NCBI RefSeq assembly: GCF_043195135.1
Contig: NZ_JBAFWP010000005.1
Direction: 5' to 3' (one strand)
DNA length: 64,000 nucleotides
Origin: NCEH01 sp043195135
GTDB taxonomy: Bacteria; Pseudomonadota; Alphaproteobacteria; Rhizobiales; Xanthobacteraceae
How positions within the stretch are numbered: position 1 is the stretch's first letter; each line of letters opens with the position of its first letter. The translations under genes were made by a program, and so were the position numbers. The notes below the pieces were generated by a model. It worked only from the letters and a program-made list of their open reading frames with translations, was not told the origin of the DNA and made no database searches. This document shows positions 44,028-52,598 of the stretch, piece after piece.

Positions 44028-44821
44028 GCATGGCCACCATCGAAATCTCCGGCGTGTCCAAGATCTTCAAGGACGCCAAGCGCAAGGCCGATGTCACCGC
44101 GCTCGGCGACGTCAGCTTCTCGGTCAAGCGCAACGAGCTGCTCTGCCTGCTGGGGCCGAGCGGCTGCGGCAAGTCCACCTTGCTCAACATGATCGCCGGC
44201 TTCGACAAGCCGACCACGGGCACGGTGAAGGTGGACGGCCAGATCATCGCCGCGCCCGGTGCCGACCGGGGCGTGGTGTTCCAGCAGCCGAACCTCATGC
44301 CCTGGCTTCCGGTATGGGAGAACGTGGCGTTCCACCTCAAGCTGCGCGGCGCCCAGAAGGCCCTGCGACGCCACGAGGCGCAACGCTATATCGATCTCGT
44401 GGGGCTGACCGGGTTCGAGAACCATTTTCCCGCCGAGCTTTCCGGCGGCATGAACCAGCGCGTCGGCATCGCCCGCGCGCTGCTGATGAACCCGGCCGTG
44501 ATCCTGATGGACGAGCCGTTCGGCGCCCTGGACGAGCAGACCCGCATGGACATGCAGAACGAGCTGATCTCCATCTGGGAGCGGCACAAGGGCACGATCG
44601 TCTTCGTCACCCACGGCATCGACGAGGCGCTCACGCTCGGCACCCATGTGGCGGTCATGTCGGCCCGCCCGGGGCGGATCGCCGAGATCATCCCGCTCGA
44701 CCTGCCGCGTCCGCGCGACATCACCAGCCCCCGCTTCAACGATGTGAAGCGGCACATTCTCGACCTGCTGCGGCGCGAGCCGGCGGCGGCCTCTCTTCTC
44801 CAGACTGCGGACCCATCATGA
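44024..44821 (+). CDS. ABC transporter ATPase (TauB/SsuB-like)
   Basis: Walker A GPSGCGKST (about residue 44), Q-loop FQQPNLMPW, signature LSGGMNQR (about residue 141), Walker B ILMDEPF and the switch histidine in VFVTHGIDEA are all present. It is coupled on both sides by ATGA overlaps to the permease and the racemase-family gene, which suggests that transport and first enzymatic step are co-expressed. Confidence 0.9.
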   Translation: MSMATIEISGVSKIFKDAKRKADVTALGDVSFSVKRNELLCLLGPSGCGKSTLLNMIAGFDKPTTGTVKVDGQIIAAPGADRGVVFQQPNLMPWLPVWENVAFHLKLRGAQKALRRHEAQRYIDLVGLTGFENHFPAELSGGMNQRVGIARALLMNPAVILMDEPFGALDEQTRMDMQNELISIWERHKGTIVFVTHGIDEALTLGTHVAVMSARPGRIAEIIPLDLPRPRDITSPRFNDVKRHILDLLRREPAAASLLQTADPS

Positions 44822-45546
44822 GTGAACGCGTTCTCCTCGGCATGCTCACCCCCTCGTCCAACACGGTGCTGGAGCCGGTGACGCAGGCCATGGTGGCGGG
44901 CCTGCCCGAGGTCTCCGCCCATTTCGGACGGTTCAAGGTCACCGAGATCGCCCTCTCCGACCGCGCGCTGGCCCAGTTCGACGACAGCGAGATCCTGCGC
45001 GCCGCGGAGCTTCTCGCCCACGCCAAGGTGGAGGTGATCGCCTGGAACGGCACCTCCTCCGGCTGGCTCGGGTTCGAAGCCGACGAGCGGCTGTGCGCGC
45101 GCATCACGGCCGCCACCGGCATCAAGGCCACCACCTCCATGCTGGCCCTGAACGAAATCCTGGAGCGCAAAGCCGTGCGGGACCTCGGGTTCGTCACGCC
45201 CTATCTCGACGAGGTGCAGAGCCGCATCCTCACCAATTACGCGGCCCTGGGCCACGCCTGCAAAGGCGAGCGGCATCTCGGGCTCCAGGACAATTTCTCA
45301 TTCTCCACCGTCACCGGCGGCCAGATTTCCGGCATGATCCGCGAAGTCGCCGCGCAAGGGCCGCAGGCGATCACGGTCATCTGCACGAACCTGCGTGCGG
45401 CGCCGCTGGTGGAAGGGCTGGAACGCGAGCTCGGCATTCCGATCTACGACACCATCGCCACCGTGGTCTGGAAGAGCCTGCGCATGGCGGGCGTCGATAC
45501 CAGCCGGGTCACCGGATGGGGCTCGCTGTTCCGCGATCTGGCCTGA
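44818..45546 (+). CDS. Asp/Glu racemase-superfamily enzyme (maleate-isomerase/arylmalonate-decarboxylase-like)
   Basis: The protein opens with GMLTPSSNTVLEPVT and has the C-terminal cysteine block ITVICTNLRAAPLVEGLE (Cys near residue 191). In two-cysteine relatives the first Cys lies after 'A-x-x-C-T-S'; here the matching segment is IAWNGTSSGWLGFE (about residues 75-88) with Gly-Thr-Ser and no Cys. This points to a one-cysteine chemistry, as in decarboxylases or EutA-type proteins, rather than racemisation. Length 242 is usual. It is coupled to the ATPase gene. Confidence 0.8.
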   Translation: MSERVLLGMLTPSSNTVLEPVTQAMVAGLPEVSAHFGRFKVTEIALSDRALAQFDDSEILRAAELLAHAKVEVIAWNGTSSGWLGFEADERLCARITAATGIKATTSMLALNEILERKAVRDLGFVTPYLDEVQSRILTNYAALGHACKGERHLGLQDNFSFSTVTGGQISGMIREVAAQGPQAITVICTNLRAAPLVEGLERELGIPIYDTIATVVWKSLRMAGVDTSRVTGWGSLFRDLA

Positions 45547-45551
45547 GGCGG

Positions 45552-46556
45552 ATGGGCGTCTTCGTCACCGGCAGTTCGGGCTTCATCGGCCTCGCGGTCT
45601 GCGAGGCCCTGCTGGCGCGGGGCGAAAGCGTGGTGGGCTACGACCTCGCGCCGCCGCCACCGTTCGCCGAGGCGATATTCGCGGGCCTGCCGGGCCGGTT
45701 CCAATGGATCGCCGGCGATGCGAGACAGGAGGACGCCCTCACAGACGCCCTTGCCGCCAGTGGCGCGGACAGATTGCTCATATTGGCGGCGGTGACCGCC
45801 GATGCGCAGCGCGAGCGCACGGCCCCGCGCACCGTTATCGACGTGAACGTGGGCGCCGTCGCCTCGGCGATGACGGCGGCGGCCGCCACCGGCATCAGGC
45901 GCATCGTCTATCTCGGGTCCGGCTCGGCCTATGGCGCGAGCGGCCGGGACGGCGCGCCGCTGGACGAAGCCACGACACCGCTTCGGCCCGAAGGTCTCTA
46001 CGGCATCAGCAAACAGGCCGGGGAAGCGGTGGCCCTGCGGCTTGCCGATCTCTACGGGCTCGATCTCGTGGTCGGGCGCCTTGGGACCTGTTTCGGACCG
46101 TGGGAATATGCGACCTCGGCGCGGGACACGCCGAGCGCGCCGTTCCAGGTGCTGCGCCACGCCGCGCGGGGCGAAGAGGTGGTGCTGCCGCGCCCGCATC
46201 CGCGCGACTGGTTCTATGGGCGCGACGCTGCCGCAGCGATCCTCGCCCTGATGGACACGCCGCGCCTGCCGCATTCGACCTACAATCTGTCCGCCGGTTT
46301 CATCTGGTCGCTGGCCGACTTCTGCCACGCCCTGGCCTTGCGCCGCCCCGCCATGAGGTGGCGCCTCGCCGCGCCGACCGAGGCCGGCAACATCGACCTC
46401 TACATGCCTTATGACCGCGCCCCCATGGCCAACGCCCGGCTGCGCGCCGACACCGGATTTGCGCCGCGTCACGACCTGCCCGCCGCTCTCGACGATTATC
46501 TGTCCTGGTGGGATGCGACCGGCGGCCCTTGGCTCACATGCGAGACCACGCCATGA
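45552..46556 (+). CDS. NAD-dependent epimerase/dehydratase (extended SDR)
   Basis: The nucleotide-binding motif GSSGFIGLAVCEALL (residues about 7-21), YLGSGSAYGAS, and the catalytic Tyr-x-x-x-Lys in LYGISKQAGEAVAL (about residue 155) define an extended SDR such as UDP-sugar epimerase or D-erythronate-type denD dehydrogenases. It begins 5 bases after the racemase-family stop and overlaps the next SDR gene by four bases. In this catabolic setting oxidation of a hydroxyacid is as likely as sugar epimerisation. Confidence 0.82.
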   Translation: MGVFVTGSSGFIGLAVCEALLARGESVVGYDLAPPPPFAEAIFAGLPGRFQWIAGDARQEDALTDALAASGADRLLILAAVTADAQRERTAPRTVIDVNVGAVASAMTAAAATGIRRIVYLGSGSAYGASGRDGAPLDEATTPLRPEGLYGISKQAGEAVALRLADLYGLDLVVGRLGTCFGPWEYATSARDTPSAPFQVLRHAARGEEVVLPRPHPRDWFYGRDAAAAILALMDTPRLPHSTYNLSAGFIWSLADFCHALALRRPAMRWRLAAPTEAGNIDLYMPYDRAPMANARLRADTGFAPRHDLPAALDDYLSWWDATGGPWLTCETTP

Positions 46557-47404
46557 CGTTACCCGTTGAAACACAGCGCCTTGCGGGACGCGTTTGCATC
46601 GTCACCGGCGGCGCCTCCGGCATCGGCCGCGCCATCGCCCGCCTGTTCGCCCGCCACGGCGCGCATGTGGTGATCGCCGACGTCACGCAGAAGGTGATCG
46701 AGGGCGGCGCGCCAACCGCCGATCTGATCGCGCAGGAGGGCGGGAGCGCCCTGTTCCACCACACCGATATTTCGCGCGCCGATGAGGTGGAGGCCCTGGT
46801 GGAAACCGCCGTCGCCCGCTTCGGCCGCCTCGATGTGATGGTGAACAATGCGTGCATCCGCCATCCGCGCCGCCTGACGGATCTGGCGGAAGAGGATTGG
46901 AACCGCATGCTGGCGGTCAATCTCACCGGCGTGTTCCTCTGCTGCCGCGCTGCCGTGCGGCAGATGCTGGCGCAGGAACCGCGCGGACAGGACCCGCGCG
47001 GGCAGGAGCAGCGCGGGCAGGAACCGCGCGGGCAGGAGGCGCCCGACGACGTACGCGGGCGCATCGTCAATCTTTCCTCCCAGCACGGCATGATCGCGGC
47101 GCCGGAGGATCTGGCCTATGGGGTGACCAAGGCCGGCATCGCCTATCTGACCCGCCAGGTGGCGGCGGATTACGCGGCCGAAGGCATCGTGTGCAATGCG
47201 GTGGCGCCCGGCAAGATCGTCACCGGCCAGGGCGGCCGCTTGCAGGACCCGCAGGTTCTCGATCGCGCCCGCCGCCGCACGCCCTGGCCGCGCTTCGGCG
47301 TGCCCGACGACGTGGCCCACGCGGCCCTGTATCTTGCGAGCGACGATGCCCGCTTCGTCACCGGCATCAACCTGATGGTGGATGGCGGCTGGATGGCCGC
47401 CTGA
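46553..47404 (+). CDS. Short-chain dehydrogenase with an internal tandem-repeat insertion
   Basis: The SDR motifs TGGASGIGRAIA (about residue 18), NNACIRHP (about 100; the usual NNAG has Ala-Cys), SSQHG (about 176), and YGVTKAG (about 190) are present, as is the C-terminal GINLMVDGGW. Between the fourth strand helix and the catalytic Ser lies EPRGQDPRGQEQRGQEPRGQ, a 15-bp repeat expansion that adds about 20 residues in a surface loop. The gene is coupled to the epimerase (ATGA). Function otherwise as for a general dehydrogenase. Confidence 0.83.
   Translation: MTLPVETQRLAGRVCIVTGGASGIGRAIARLFARHGAHVVIADVTQKVIEGGAPTADLIAQEGGSALFHHTDISRADEVEALVETAVARFGRLDVMVNNACIRHPRRLTDLAEEDWNRMLAVNLTGVFLCCRAAVRQMLAQEPRGQDPRGQEQRGQEPRGQEAPDDVRGRIVNLSSQHGMIAAPEDLAYGVTKAGIAYLTRQVAADYAAEGIVCNAVAPGKIVTGQGGRLQDPQVLDRARRRTPWPRFGVPDDVAHAALYLASDDARFVTGINLMVDGGWMAA
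46973..47047 (+). repeat. 15-bp tandem repeat (about 5 copies) inside the SDR gene
   Basis: Four good copies of CAGGAACCGCGCGGG (46973-46987, 46988-47002, 47003-47017, 47018-47032) and a fifth degenerate one are in frame and encode the pentapeptide QEPRG. The pattern suggests slippage expansion of a loop. Confidence 0.85.
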
Positions 47405-47530
47405 CGCGCGCCCGCGCATCGCCGGTCCCGACCCGCTCAAGACCGCCGCGGCACATCCCACATCCCCGCCCCGCGCGGGAAGGACCTGCCATGGACATCT
47501 CTCCATGGGTCCGCTAGACGAAGGTTGTAA

Positions 47531-47542
47531 ACTGTCGCCAAT
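47531..47542. promoter_or_regulatory. Putative GntR operator A (ACTGTCGCCAAT)
   Basis: ACTGTCGCCAAT preceded by TTGTAA lies 115 bases before the FCD-GntR gene. It matches the ACTGT-N2-MCA pattern seen at four other promoters in the window. It is the weakest of the five copies. Confidence 0.5.
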
Positions 47543-47656
47543 GTTGGATAGCCTGAATTCATGACAGGCTTATCCCTGGTGCCGCGCCGTTTCGCAGATT
47601 GCGTTGAGCTGGCGCCCCTTGGTACCGAGGCAGGTCACCCCTTTATCGTGCGGAGC

Positions 47657-48343
47657 ATGCGCAACATGGCCAAGACCGAGGACGCCCTTTCGGCCATCGC
47701 GCAGCGCCGCACCCAGTCTCTCACGGACATCGTGCGCAAGGAACTGGAACGGATGATCCTGAGCGGGGAAATCCGCGCGGGAGAGCGCATCAACGAGCAA
47801 ACCCTCGCGACCCAGCTCGGCGTCAGCCGGGGGCCGATCCGGGAAGCGACGCGGGCGCTGGAGCGCGCCGGGCTGGTGACCTCCGTGGTCAATCACGGCA
47901 GCTTCGTGCGCGCCATCGAGGCGGACGAGGCGGCGGAAATCTACGACCTGCGGGCGGTTCTGTTCGGCTTCGCGTGCAGCCGCCTCGCGGCTCACATGAC
48001 GCCGGAGCAGGAGGCGGTGCTGGAAGACTTGCTCGCGCAGATGGATCTTGCGGTCAAGAAGAGCAAGGCCACTTTGTACTATCAGCTCAACCTGCGCTTC
48101 CACGAACAGGTGATGAATTTCTGCGGCCACCGGCGGCTGAAGGAAACCTACGAATCCCTGCTGAAGGAAATGCATCTCGTGCGCCAGAGATCCCTGATGT
48201 CGGCGGCGAGCATGCGCGAATCCAATGCCGAACATGCCGCCCTGCTCGCGGCCATGTCGGCCGGAGACGTGGCGCGCGCGCGCCAGCTGGGCGAGGCCCA
48301 TGCCCAGGGCGGCAAGCGCCGCTCGTTCGCGGCCGGCGCCTGA
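47657..48343 (+). CDS. GntR-family regulator, FCD type (second)
   Basis: The winged helix (LTDIVRKELERMILSGEIRA, LATQLGVSRGPIREATRALE, about residues 20-65) and the FCD domain (MDLAVKKSKATLYYQLNLRF, EQVMNFCGHRRL, with His ligands for a metal) are present. The 228-residue length is normal. The ATG at 47657 has GGAG upstream; 47666 is an alternative. An ACTGT-type motif precedes its own gene and those at 48487, 56134, 56749, 62248/62460. This makes it the likely common regulator of the right third of the window. Confidence 0.87.
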   Translation: MRNMAKTEDALSAIAQRRTQSLTDIVRKELERMILSGEIRAGERINEQTLATQLGVSRGPIREATRALERAGLVTSVVNHGSFVRAIEADEAAEIYDLRAVLFGFACSRLAAHMTPEQEAVLEDLLAQMDLAVKKSKATLYYQLNLRFHEQVMNFCGHRRLKETYESLLKEMHLVRQRSLMSAASMRESNAEHAALLAAMSAGDVARARQLGEAHAQGGKRRSFAAGA

Positions 48344-48409
48344 TCTCCCTCTTCCCCCCGCTTTCCACCTTGGCCCTTCACGAAACGCTGTCCATGCCCC
48401 GCATTGTAT

Positions 48410-48421
48410 ACTGTTGACAGT
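48410..48421. promoter_or_regulatory. Putative GntR operator B (ACTGTTGACAGT, perfect dyad)
   Basis: ACTGT-TG-ACAGT is a perfect palindrome preceded by ATTGTAT, about 66 bases before the AbrB-family membrane protein gene. It is the best copy of the shared motif. Confidence 0.6.
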
Positions 48422-48486
48422 TTTCGATCCGGCGTCGTATCGAGACGGGGAAGGCGCCGCCTGGAAAGAGGGTCGAGGTGACACGT

Positions 48487-49551
48487 ATGGACAGGCGCAG
48501 ACGCGGGTTGAAGGTGGCGGCCACATTCGCCGCAGCCGCGCTCGGCGGCGCGGGCATGGCGGCGCTGGGTGCCCCCCTCGCCTGGCTGCTCGGGGCCTTG
48601 CTGGCGATTGCCGTGCTCGGCCTTCTCGGCGCCCCCATCGAGGTTCCCGTCTGGTCCCGGCAAGGCGGCCAGGTGATCGCGGGGGTCGCGATCGGCCTCT
48701 ATTTCACGCCGACCTTGATGGACCACCTGCTCTCCAATATCGGCTACATGCTGATCGCCGCCGGGGTCTCGATCATCGCGGGCGGCATGCTCTCCCTGCT
48801 GCTGGCGCGGTCGGCCAAGGTGGACAACACCACAGCCTATTTCGCCAGCCTGCCCGGGGGCGTCGCCGAGATGTCGGTCCTGGCGGAGCGCTTCGGGGGC
48901 GACACCGCGCTGGTGGCGCTGTCCCAGTCGCTGCGCATCGTGGTGGTGGTGCTGACGATCCCCGTCTCCATTGCGTTTTTCGGCGTCCAGGGCGCGGAAA
49001 GCTATCTGCCGCCCGCGCTTCCGGTGAAGCCGCTGGAAATGGTCGGCATGCTGCTGATGGGCCTCGCCTGTGCCTATCTGCTCGGCCGGATCCACATGGT
49101 GAACAACTGGCTGCTGGGCGGGCTCGTGGTGGGCGCAGCAGTCGCGCTCCTGCAACTCCCGCTGTCGGGCATACCGACGCCGGTGGTGGATGTCAGCCAG
49201 GTGCTGATCGGCGCCGCGCTGGGCGCCCGCTTCCGGCGCCACATGGTCCAGCGGTTGCGCAATTTCGTGCCCGCCGCGGTCACCAACACCTTGCTGCTGA
49301 TCGCGTTCAATGTCGCCATGGCTGCCGTGATCGGGTGGCATGCGGGCCTCGACCTCGCCACCATGGTGCTCGCCAACGCGCCCGGAGGGGTGGCGGAGAC
49401 CAGCATCACCGCCAAGACCCTGCATCTCGGCGTGGCGGAAGTGACGGCGTTCCACCTCGTGCGGATTCTCTGCATCATCCTGCTGAGCGCGCCCGCCTAT
49501 CGGCTCGCCCGCTTCGCCGCGCTCCAGGTGCGCGGCAGTTCCAGCGGCTGA
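48487..49551 (+). CDS. AbrB-family (PF05145-type) membrane protein
   Basis: About ten hydrophobic segments occur as two repeated halves, each with the motif PGGVAEMS (about residue 122) or PGGVAETS (about residue 298), the hallmark of the AbrB/'ammonia monooxygenase'-named membrane family. These are probably transporters despite the regulatory name. The ATG at 48487 has GAGG eight bases upstream; a GTG at 48478 is in frame. It carries operator B and so is likely in the GntR regulon, perhaps moving the substrate or a product. Confidence 0.82.
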   Translation: MDRRRRGLKVAATFAAAALGGAGMAALGAPLAWLLGALLAIAVLGLLGAPIEVPVWSRQGGQVIAGVAIGLYFTPTLMDHLLSNIGYMLIAAGVSIIAGGMLSLLLARSAKVDNTTAYFASLPGGVAEMSVLAERFGGDTALVALSQSLRIVVVVLTIPVSIAFFGVQGAESYLPPALPVKPLEMVGMLLMGLACAYLLGRIHMVNNWLLGGLVVGAAVALLQLPLSGIPTPVVDVSQVLIGAALGARFRRHMVQRLRNFVPAAVTNTLLLIAFNVAMAAVIGWHAGLDLATMVLANAPGGVAETSITAKTLHLGVAEVTAFHLVRILCIILLSAPAYRLARFAALQVRGSSSG

Positions 49552-49561
49552 GCAGGCTTAC

Positions 49562-49948
49562 TTACCCGGGCTCGTCGAGCAGGCTCACATGGGCGGCGAC
49601 GATCTGCCAGCCCTCGGGAAACCGGATCCAGGTCTGCATCTGCCGCCCCACCTTGCCGGGCAGGCTGGCGCGCCGAAACAGGGTCGAGGCGGTGGCGGCA
49701 TCGCGCCCGTATGTGGTGATCACCGTGCGCGAAAGCGTGCGCATCAGGTTCGCGCCGGAATTGGCGGTCCGGAACGCGCTGATCTCGGCATAGCCGTAGA
49801 GGTTTTCGCCCATCCCGTAGCGGATCGTGCGCGGATCGTCCCGGAACAGGGCATCAAACCCCGCCACATCGTTGGAAAGCACAGCGGCTTCATAACGCGC
49901 AAAAGCCGCCTCGACCTCGACCAATACCTCGGGGAGATTGATCTCCAT
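49562..49948 (-). CDS. HpxZ/AtzH-like SnoaL-fold protein
   Basis: The protein of about 128 residues (EVEAAFARYEAAVLSNDVAG, FDALFRDDPRTIRYG, AISAFR-type segment, WQIVAAHVSLL) is the DUF3225 cone-fold family that includes HpxZ of oxalurate catabolism and AtzH, which stabilises the AtzG/AtzE amidase complex. The start at 49948 has AGGTCAGGG upstream. It is the last gene of the minus-strand operon from 56134. Its presence suggests that the amidase at 60818 might be an AtzE/HpxY-type enzyme, but no AtzG-like small gene was found. Confidence 0.8.
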   Translation of the reverse strand: MEINLPEVLVEVEAAFARYEAAVLSNDVAGFDALFRDDPRTIRYGMGENLYGYAEISAFRTANSGANLMRTLSRTVITTYGRDAATASTLFRRASLPGKVGRQMQTWIRFPEGWQIVAAHVSLLDEPG

Positions 49949-49977
49949 ACCCTGACCTCTTTCCAAAAGCCTGCCGT

Positions 49978-50883
49978 TTATTCGAACTCTTCGCTGCCGG
50001 GGATGATGCCCTTAGGCAGATCCGCCACATAGCGGGCGAGTTCGCCGGGCCGCGTGATCCACAATTGGTCGCGCTGCCCCAGCATGTGCGCGAAGGCCTC
50101 GCGCAGGGCTCGCAGCCGGAACGGCTGGCCCACGATGAACGGGTGCAGCACCACGCTGCAAACCAGGGGATATTTGCGCGACTGGTGCAGCATCTCGTCG
50201 AACTGGTCGATGATCATCTGCGCGAAGTGGCGGCCGGTATGCTGGCGAAACACCATGGCGGGACTGTCGTTGAGCTCGATCGAATAGGGGATCGACAGCA
50301 GCGGCCCGGAGCGCGTGCGCATCCAGAACGGCTGGTCGTCCGCCGCCCAATCCATCACATAGCTGAAACCCTCCTCCTTCAGCAGGTCGAGGGTGCAGGC
50401 GCTTTCCGCGATATAGGGGCCGAGCCAGCCCTGAGGCGCCGTGCCGGCATGGCGCAGAATGGCGTCGCGGCTCTCGGCGATGAGGCGGCGCTCGTCGTCT
50501 TCCCACCACCCGTCCTGGCGTTCGGAATTGGTGCGGCCGTGGCCGACGAATTCGTCGCCGCGCGCCAGCAGGGCCGGGGCGATTTCCGGGCAGGCATCGA
50601 GCGCCGCGGCGTTCACATTGTGCGCGCAGGGCAGGTCGAATTCGTCCAGCAGATCGAGCAGATACCAGAGGCCGACGCGGTTCCCGTAGTCGCGCCAAGC
50701 ATAGTTCCGTTGGTTCTGCGGCGCCCCCACCTGCGCGCTGTCGCTGCCGAGCCCGGCACGGAAGGCGAAATGCTCGATATTGTTGCACACCACGAGCGCG
50801 AGGCCGGCGCCATTGGGCCAGGCATAGGCAGGGCGCTGCGGCAGGGCGCTATGGGCGTATCGGCCGTGCTGGGGAAGCTTCAT
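49978..50883 (-). CDS. Polysaccharide-deacetylase-fold hydrolase, PuuE allantoinase-like
   Basis: The 301-residue NodB-type barrel has the N-terminal block LALVVCNNIEHFAF and RNYAWRDYGNRVGLWYLLDL (PuuE-like) and FVGHGRTNSERQ. The C-terminal PLVCSVVLHPFIVGQPFRLR has His near residue 255. PuuE-type proteins hydrolyse cyclic ureides such as allantoin without metal. The usual metal Asp-Asp of NodB is absent (EHFAF), as in PuuE. It therefore fits a cyclic ureide pathway along with the hydantoinases. Confidence 0.8.
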   Translation of the reverse strand: MKLPQHGRYAHSALPQRPAYAWPNGAGLALVVCNNIEHFAFRAGLGSDSAQVGAPQNQRNYAWRDYGNRVGLWYLLDLLDEFDLPCAHNVNAAALDACPEIAPALLARGDEFVGHGRTNSERQDGWWEDDERRLIAESRDAILRHAGTAPQGWLGPYIAESACTLDLLKEEGFSYVMDWAADDQPFWMRTRSGPLLSIPYSIELNDSPAMVFRQHTGRHFAQMIIDQFDEMLHQSRKYPLVCSVVLHPFIVGQPFRLRALREAFAHMLGQRDQLWITRPGELARYVADLPKGIIPGSEEFE

Positions 50884-50944
50884 GAGGGGTTGCCTTTATG
50901 CGCCGGCAGGGCGCGCGGGGCGCGCTTCCTGTGGGTCCGGGGTA

Positions 50945-51634
50945 TCACTCGAAGATCGCGACCGCCCGGATGGGACTTGCCGTGCCCCCGCGGATCTTGA
51001 GCGGGAAGCCGACGAAGCGGAAACGCCCGCGCCCCACCAGCTTGTCCAGATTGGCGAGGCATTCCATATGGGTGATGCCGCGTTCGGCGCACGCCAGATG
51101 GGCCTGGAAATTCAACTCGCCCTCCGGCGCCGGGCTCACGGCCTCCACGCCGAACATGCCGATGCCCTTGTCCGCAAGCCAATGCACGCTTTCCAAGGCA
51201 AGGCCCGGAAACTCGTGGGGATAGCCGGGCTTGCCGAGCAGGCGGTCGTTGGTGGCCATATAGAGCAGGACCGTATCGCCGGGGCGGATTTCCTCTCCGG
51301 AGGCCGCCAGCGCCGCCTCCATCTCGGCGACCGTCACCGCATGGCGCAGGGGAACGTGGGAGAGGTCGAGGCAGATGGCGGAGGTGTAGAATTTCTCCAG
51401 CGGCATCTGGTCGATAGACTGCGCCTCGGGGCGGGAATCGAAATGAACGGGGGCATCCACATGGGTGCCCGCATGATCGCAGAAGGCGATGGACAAAGCC
51501 TTGGACGTGAAATCCGTAGTCCCCGCCCGCTTCTTCTCGGAATGATCATACCATACCGAAATGACCACCGGCGGATGCGAGGGATGCACCTGGGTGCGAT
51601 GGAAAATCTCGCGGCTCAGATCGATGAGTTCCAC
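50945..51634 (-). CDS. Cyclase-family metal hydrolase (kynurenine-formamidase-like)
   Basis: DHAGTHVDAPVHFD (about residues 55-68) is the H-x-G-T-H-x-D-x-P-x-H metal site of the cyclase/KynB family. Members hydrolyse amides such as formylkynurenine or isatin, or cyclic imide derivatives. Length 229 is normal. It is the sixth gene of the liv operon, 10 bases after livM and 61 bases before the PuuE-like gene. Confidence 0.85.
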   Translation of the reverse strand: MELIDLSREIFHRTQVHPSHPPVVISVWYDHSEKKRAGTTDFTSKALSIAFCDHAGTHVDAPVHFDSRPEAQSIDQMPLEKFYTSAICLDLSHVPLRHAVTVAEMEAALAASGEEIRPGDTVLLYMATNDRLLGKPGYPHEFPGLALESVHWLADKGIGMFGVEAVSPAPEGELNFQAHLACAERGITHMECLANLDKLVGRGRFRFVGFPLKIRGGTASPIRAVAIFE

Positions 51635-51644
51635 ATGCGTCTCC

Positions 51645-52586
51645 TCAATTTCGCTTTGTCACGGCAACGGCATCCGCGGGCAGGATGGGTGAAAGCACAT
51701 CCTCCGCCCGCAGGGCGCCCTTCGGCAGGCGCGCGGGGCGCAGCGTGATGCCGAGAATGCGGCGGGCGACCCCGAGCGGGGTCCGCGTCAGCAGCCCATC
51801 CGGGCGCCACAGCATGACGCCGACGATGATCAGCCCGTAGACGATCAGCCGATATTCGTTCGCGAAGCGCAGCGCCTCCGGCAGGGCGGTCAGGACGACC
51901 GCGCCGAGGATCGGGCCGGCCAGGGTCTGCACCCCGCCGAACAGCAGGAAGATCACGTAATTGAGCGAAACGAAGAAGCCGAGCTGGGACGGCGTGATCA
52001 CCAGCAGATAATGGGCCTGCACGGCGCCGGCCATGCCGATCAGCGCGCTGCCGAGCGCGAAGGTGATGATGCGCACCTGAGCCACGGAGACGCCCATGGA
52101 GGCGGCCGCCAACGGGTCGTCGCGCACCGCCCGCGCCGCATAGCCGAGGCGCGAGCCGTCAAACCGCCAGGCCACATAGAAGGCGATGGCCGCGACCACG
52201 ACGCAGGTGAACAGCCCGGTGTGCGGCTCCAGCCCGGTGAAGCTGTTGGCGCCGCCGATATAATCCCAGTTGAACGCCAGCACCGAGAGCGCCTCGCCCG
52301 CCGCGAGCGTGGTCAGCTTCAGGATGAAATCCCGCATCTTCAAGGTCAGCAGCGCCAGGACGCAGCCGAGCGCGCCGCCCATGAACGCCCCCGCCGCGAC
52401 GGCCGGCACGAACGGGACGCCGAACTTCACCGTCAGGATTCCCGAGGCATAGCCGCCGACCCCCGCGATGGCCGCCGTGGCCATGGACAGCTGCCCCGAC
52501 AGGGCGGTGACATAAAGCCCGATCGTCATGGCGACGTTCAGCAAGGTGAAGATCAGGATCGGCTCGAAGAAGGCAAGATTGGGCAT
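51645..52586 (-). CDS. livM: Branched-chain-type ABC permease, LivM
   Basis: The 313-residue protein has about eight to ten hydrophobic segments, the segment AGVGGYASGILTVKFG and the EAA-like region RDDPLAAASMGVSVAQVRII (about residue 155) of LivM permeases. It is preceded by livH and followed closely by the cyclase gene. Liv-type systems carry many substrates besides amino acids, including urea and amides. Confidence 0.88.
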   Translation of the reverse strand: MPNLAFFEPILIFTLLNVAMTIGLYVTALSGQLSMATAAIAGVGGYASGILTVKFGVPFVPAVAAGAFMGGALGCVLALLTLKMRDFILKLTTLAAGEALSVLAFNWDYIGGANSFTGLEPHTGLFTCVVVAAIAFYVAWRFDGSRLGYAARAVRDDPLAAASMGVSVAQVRIITFALGSALIGMAGAVQAHYLLVITPSQLGFFVSLNYVIFLLFGGVQTLAGPILGAVVLTALPEALRFANEYRLIVYGLIIVGVMLWRPDGLLTRTPLGVARRILGITLRPARLPKGALRAEDVLSPILPADAVAVTKRN

Positions 52587-52598
52587 GATGCCTCCAGC

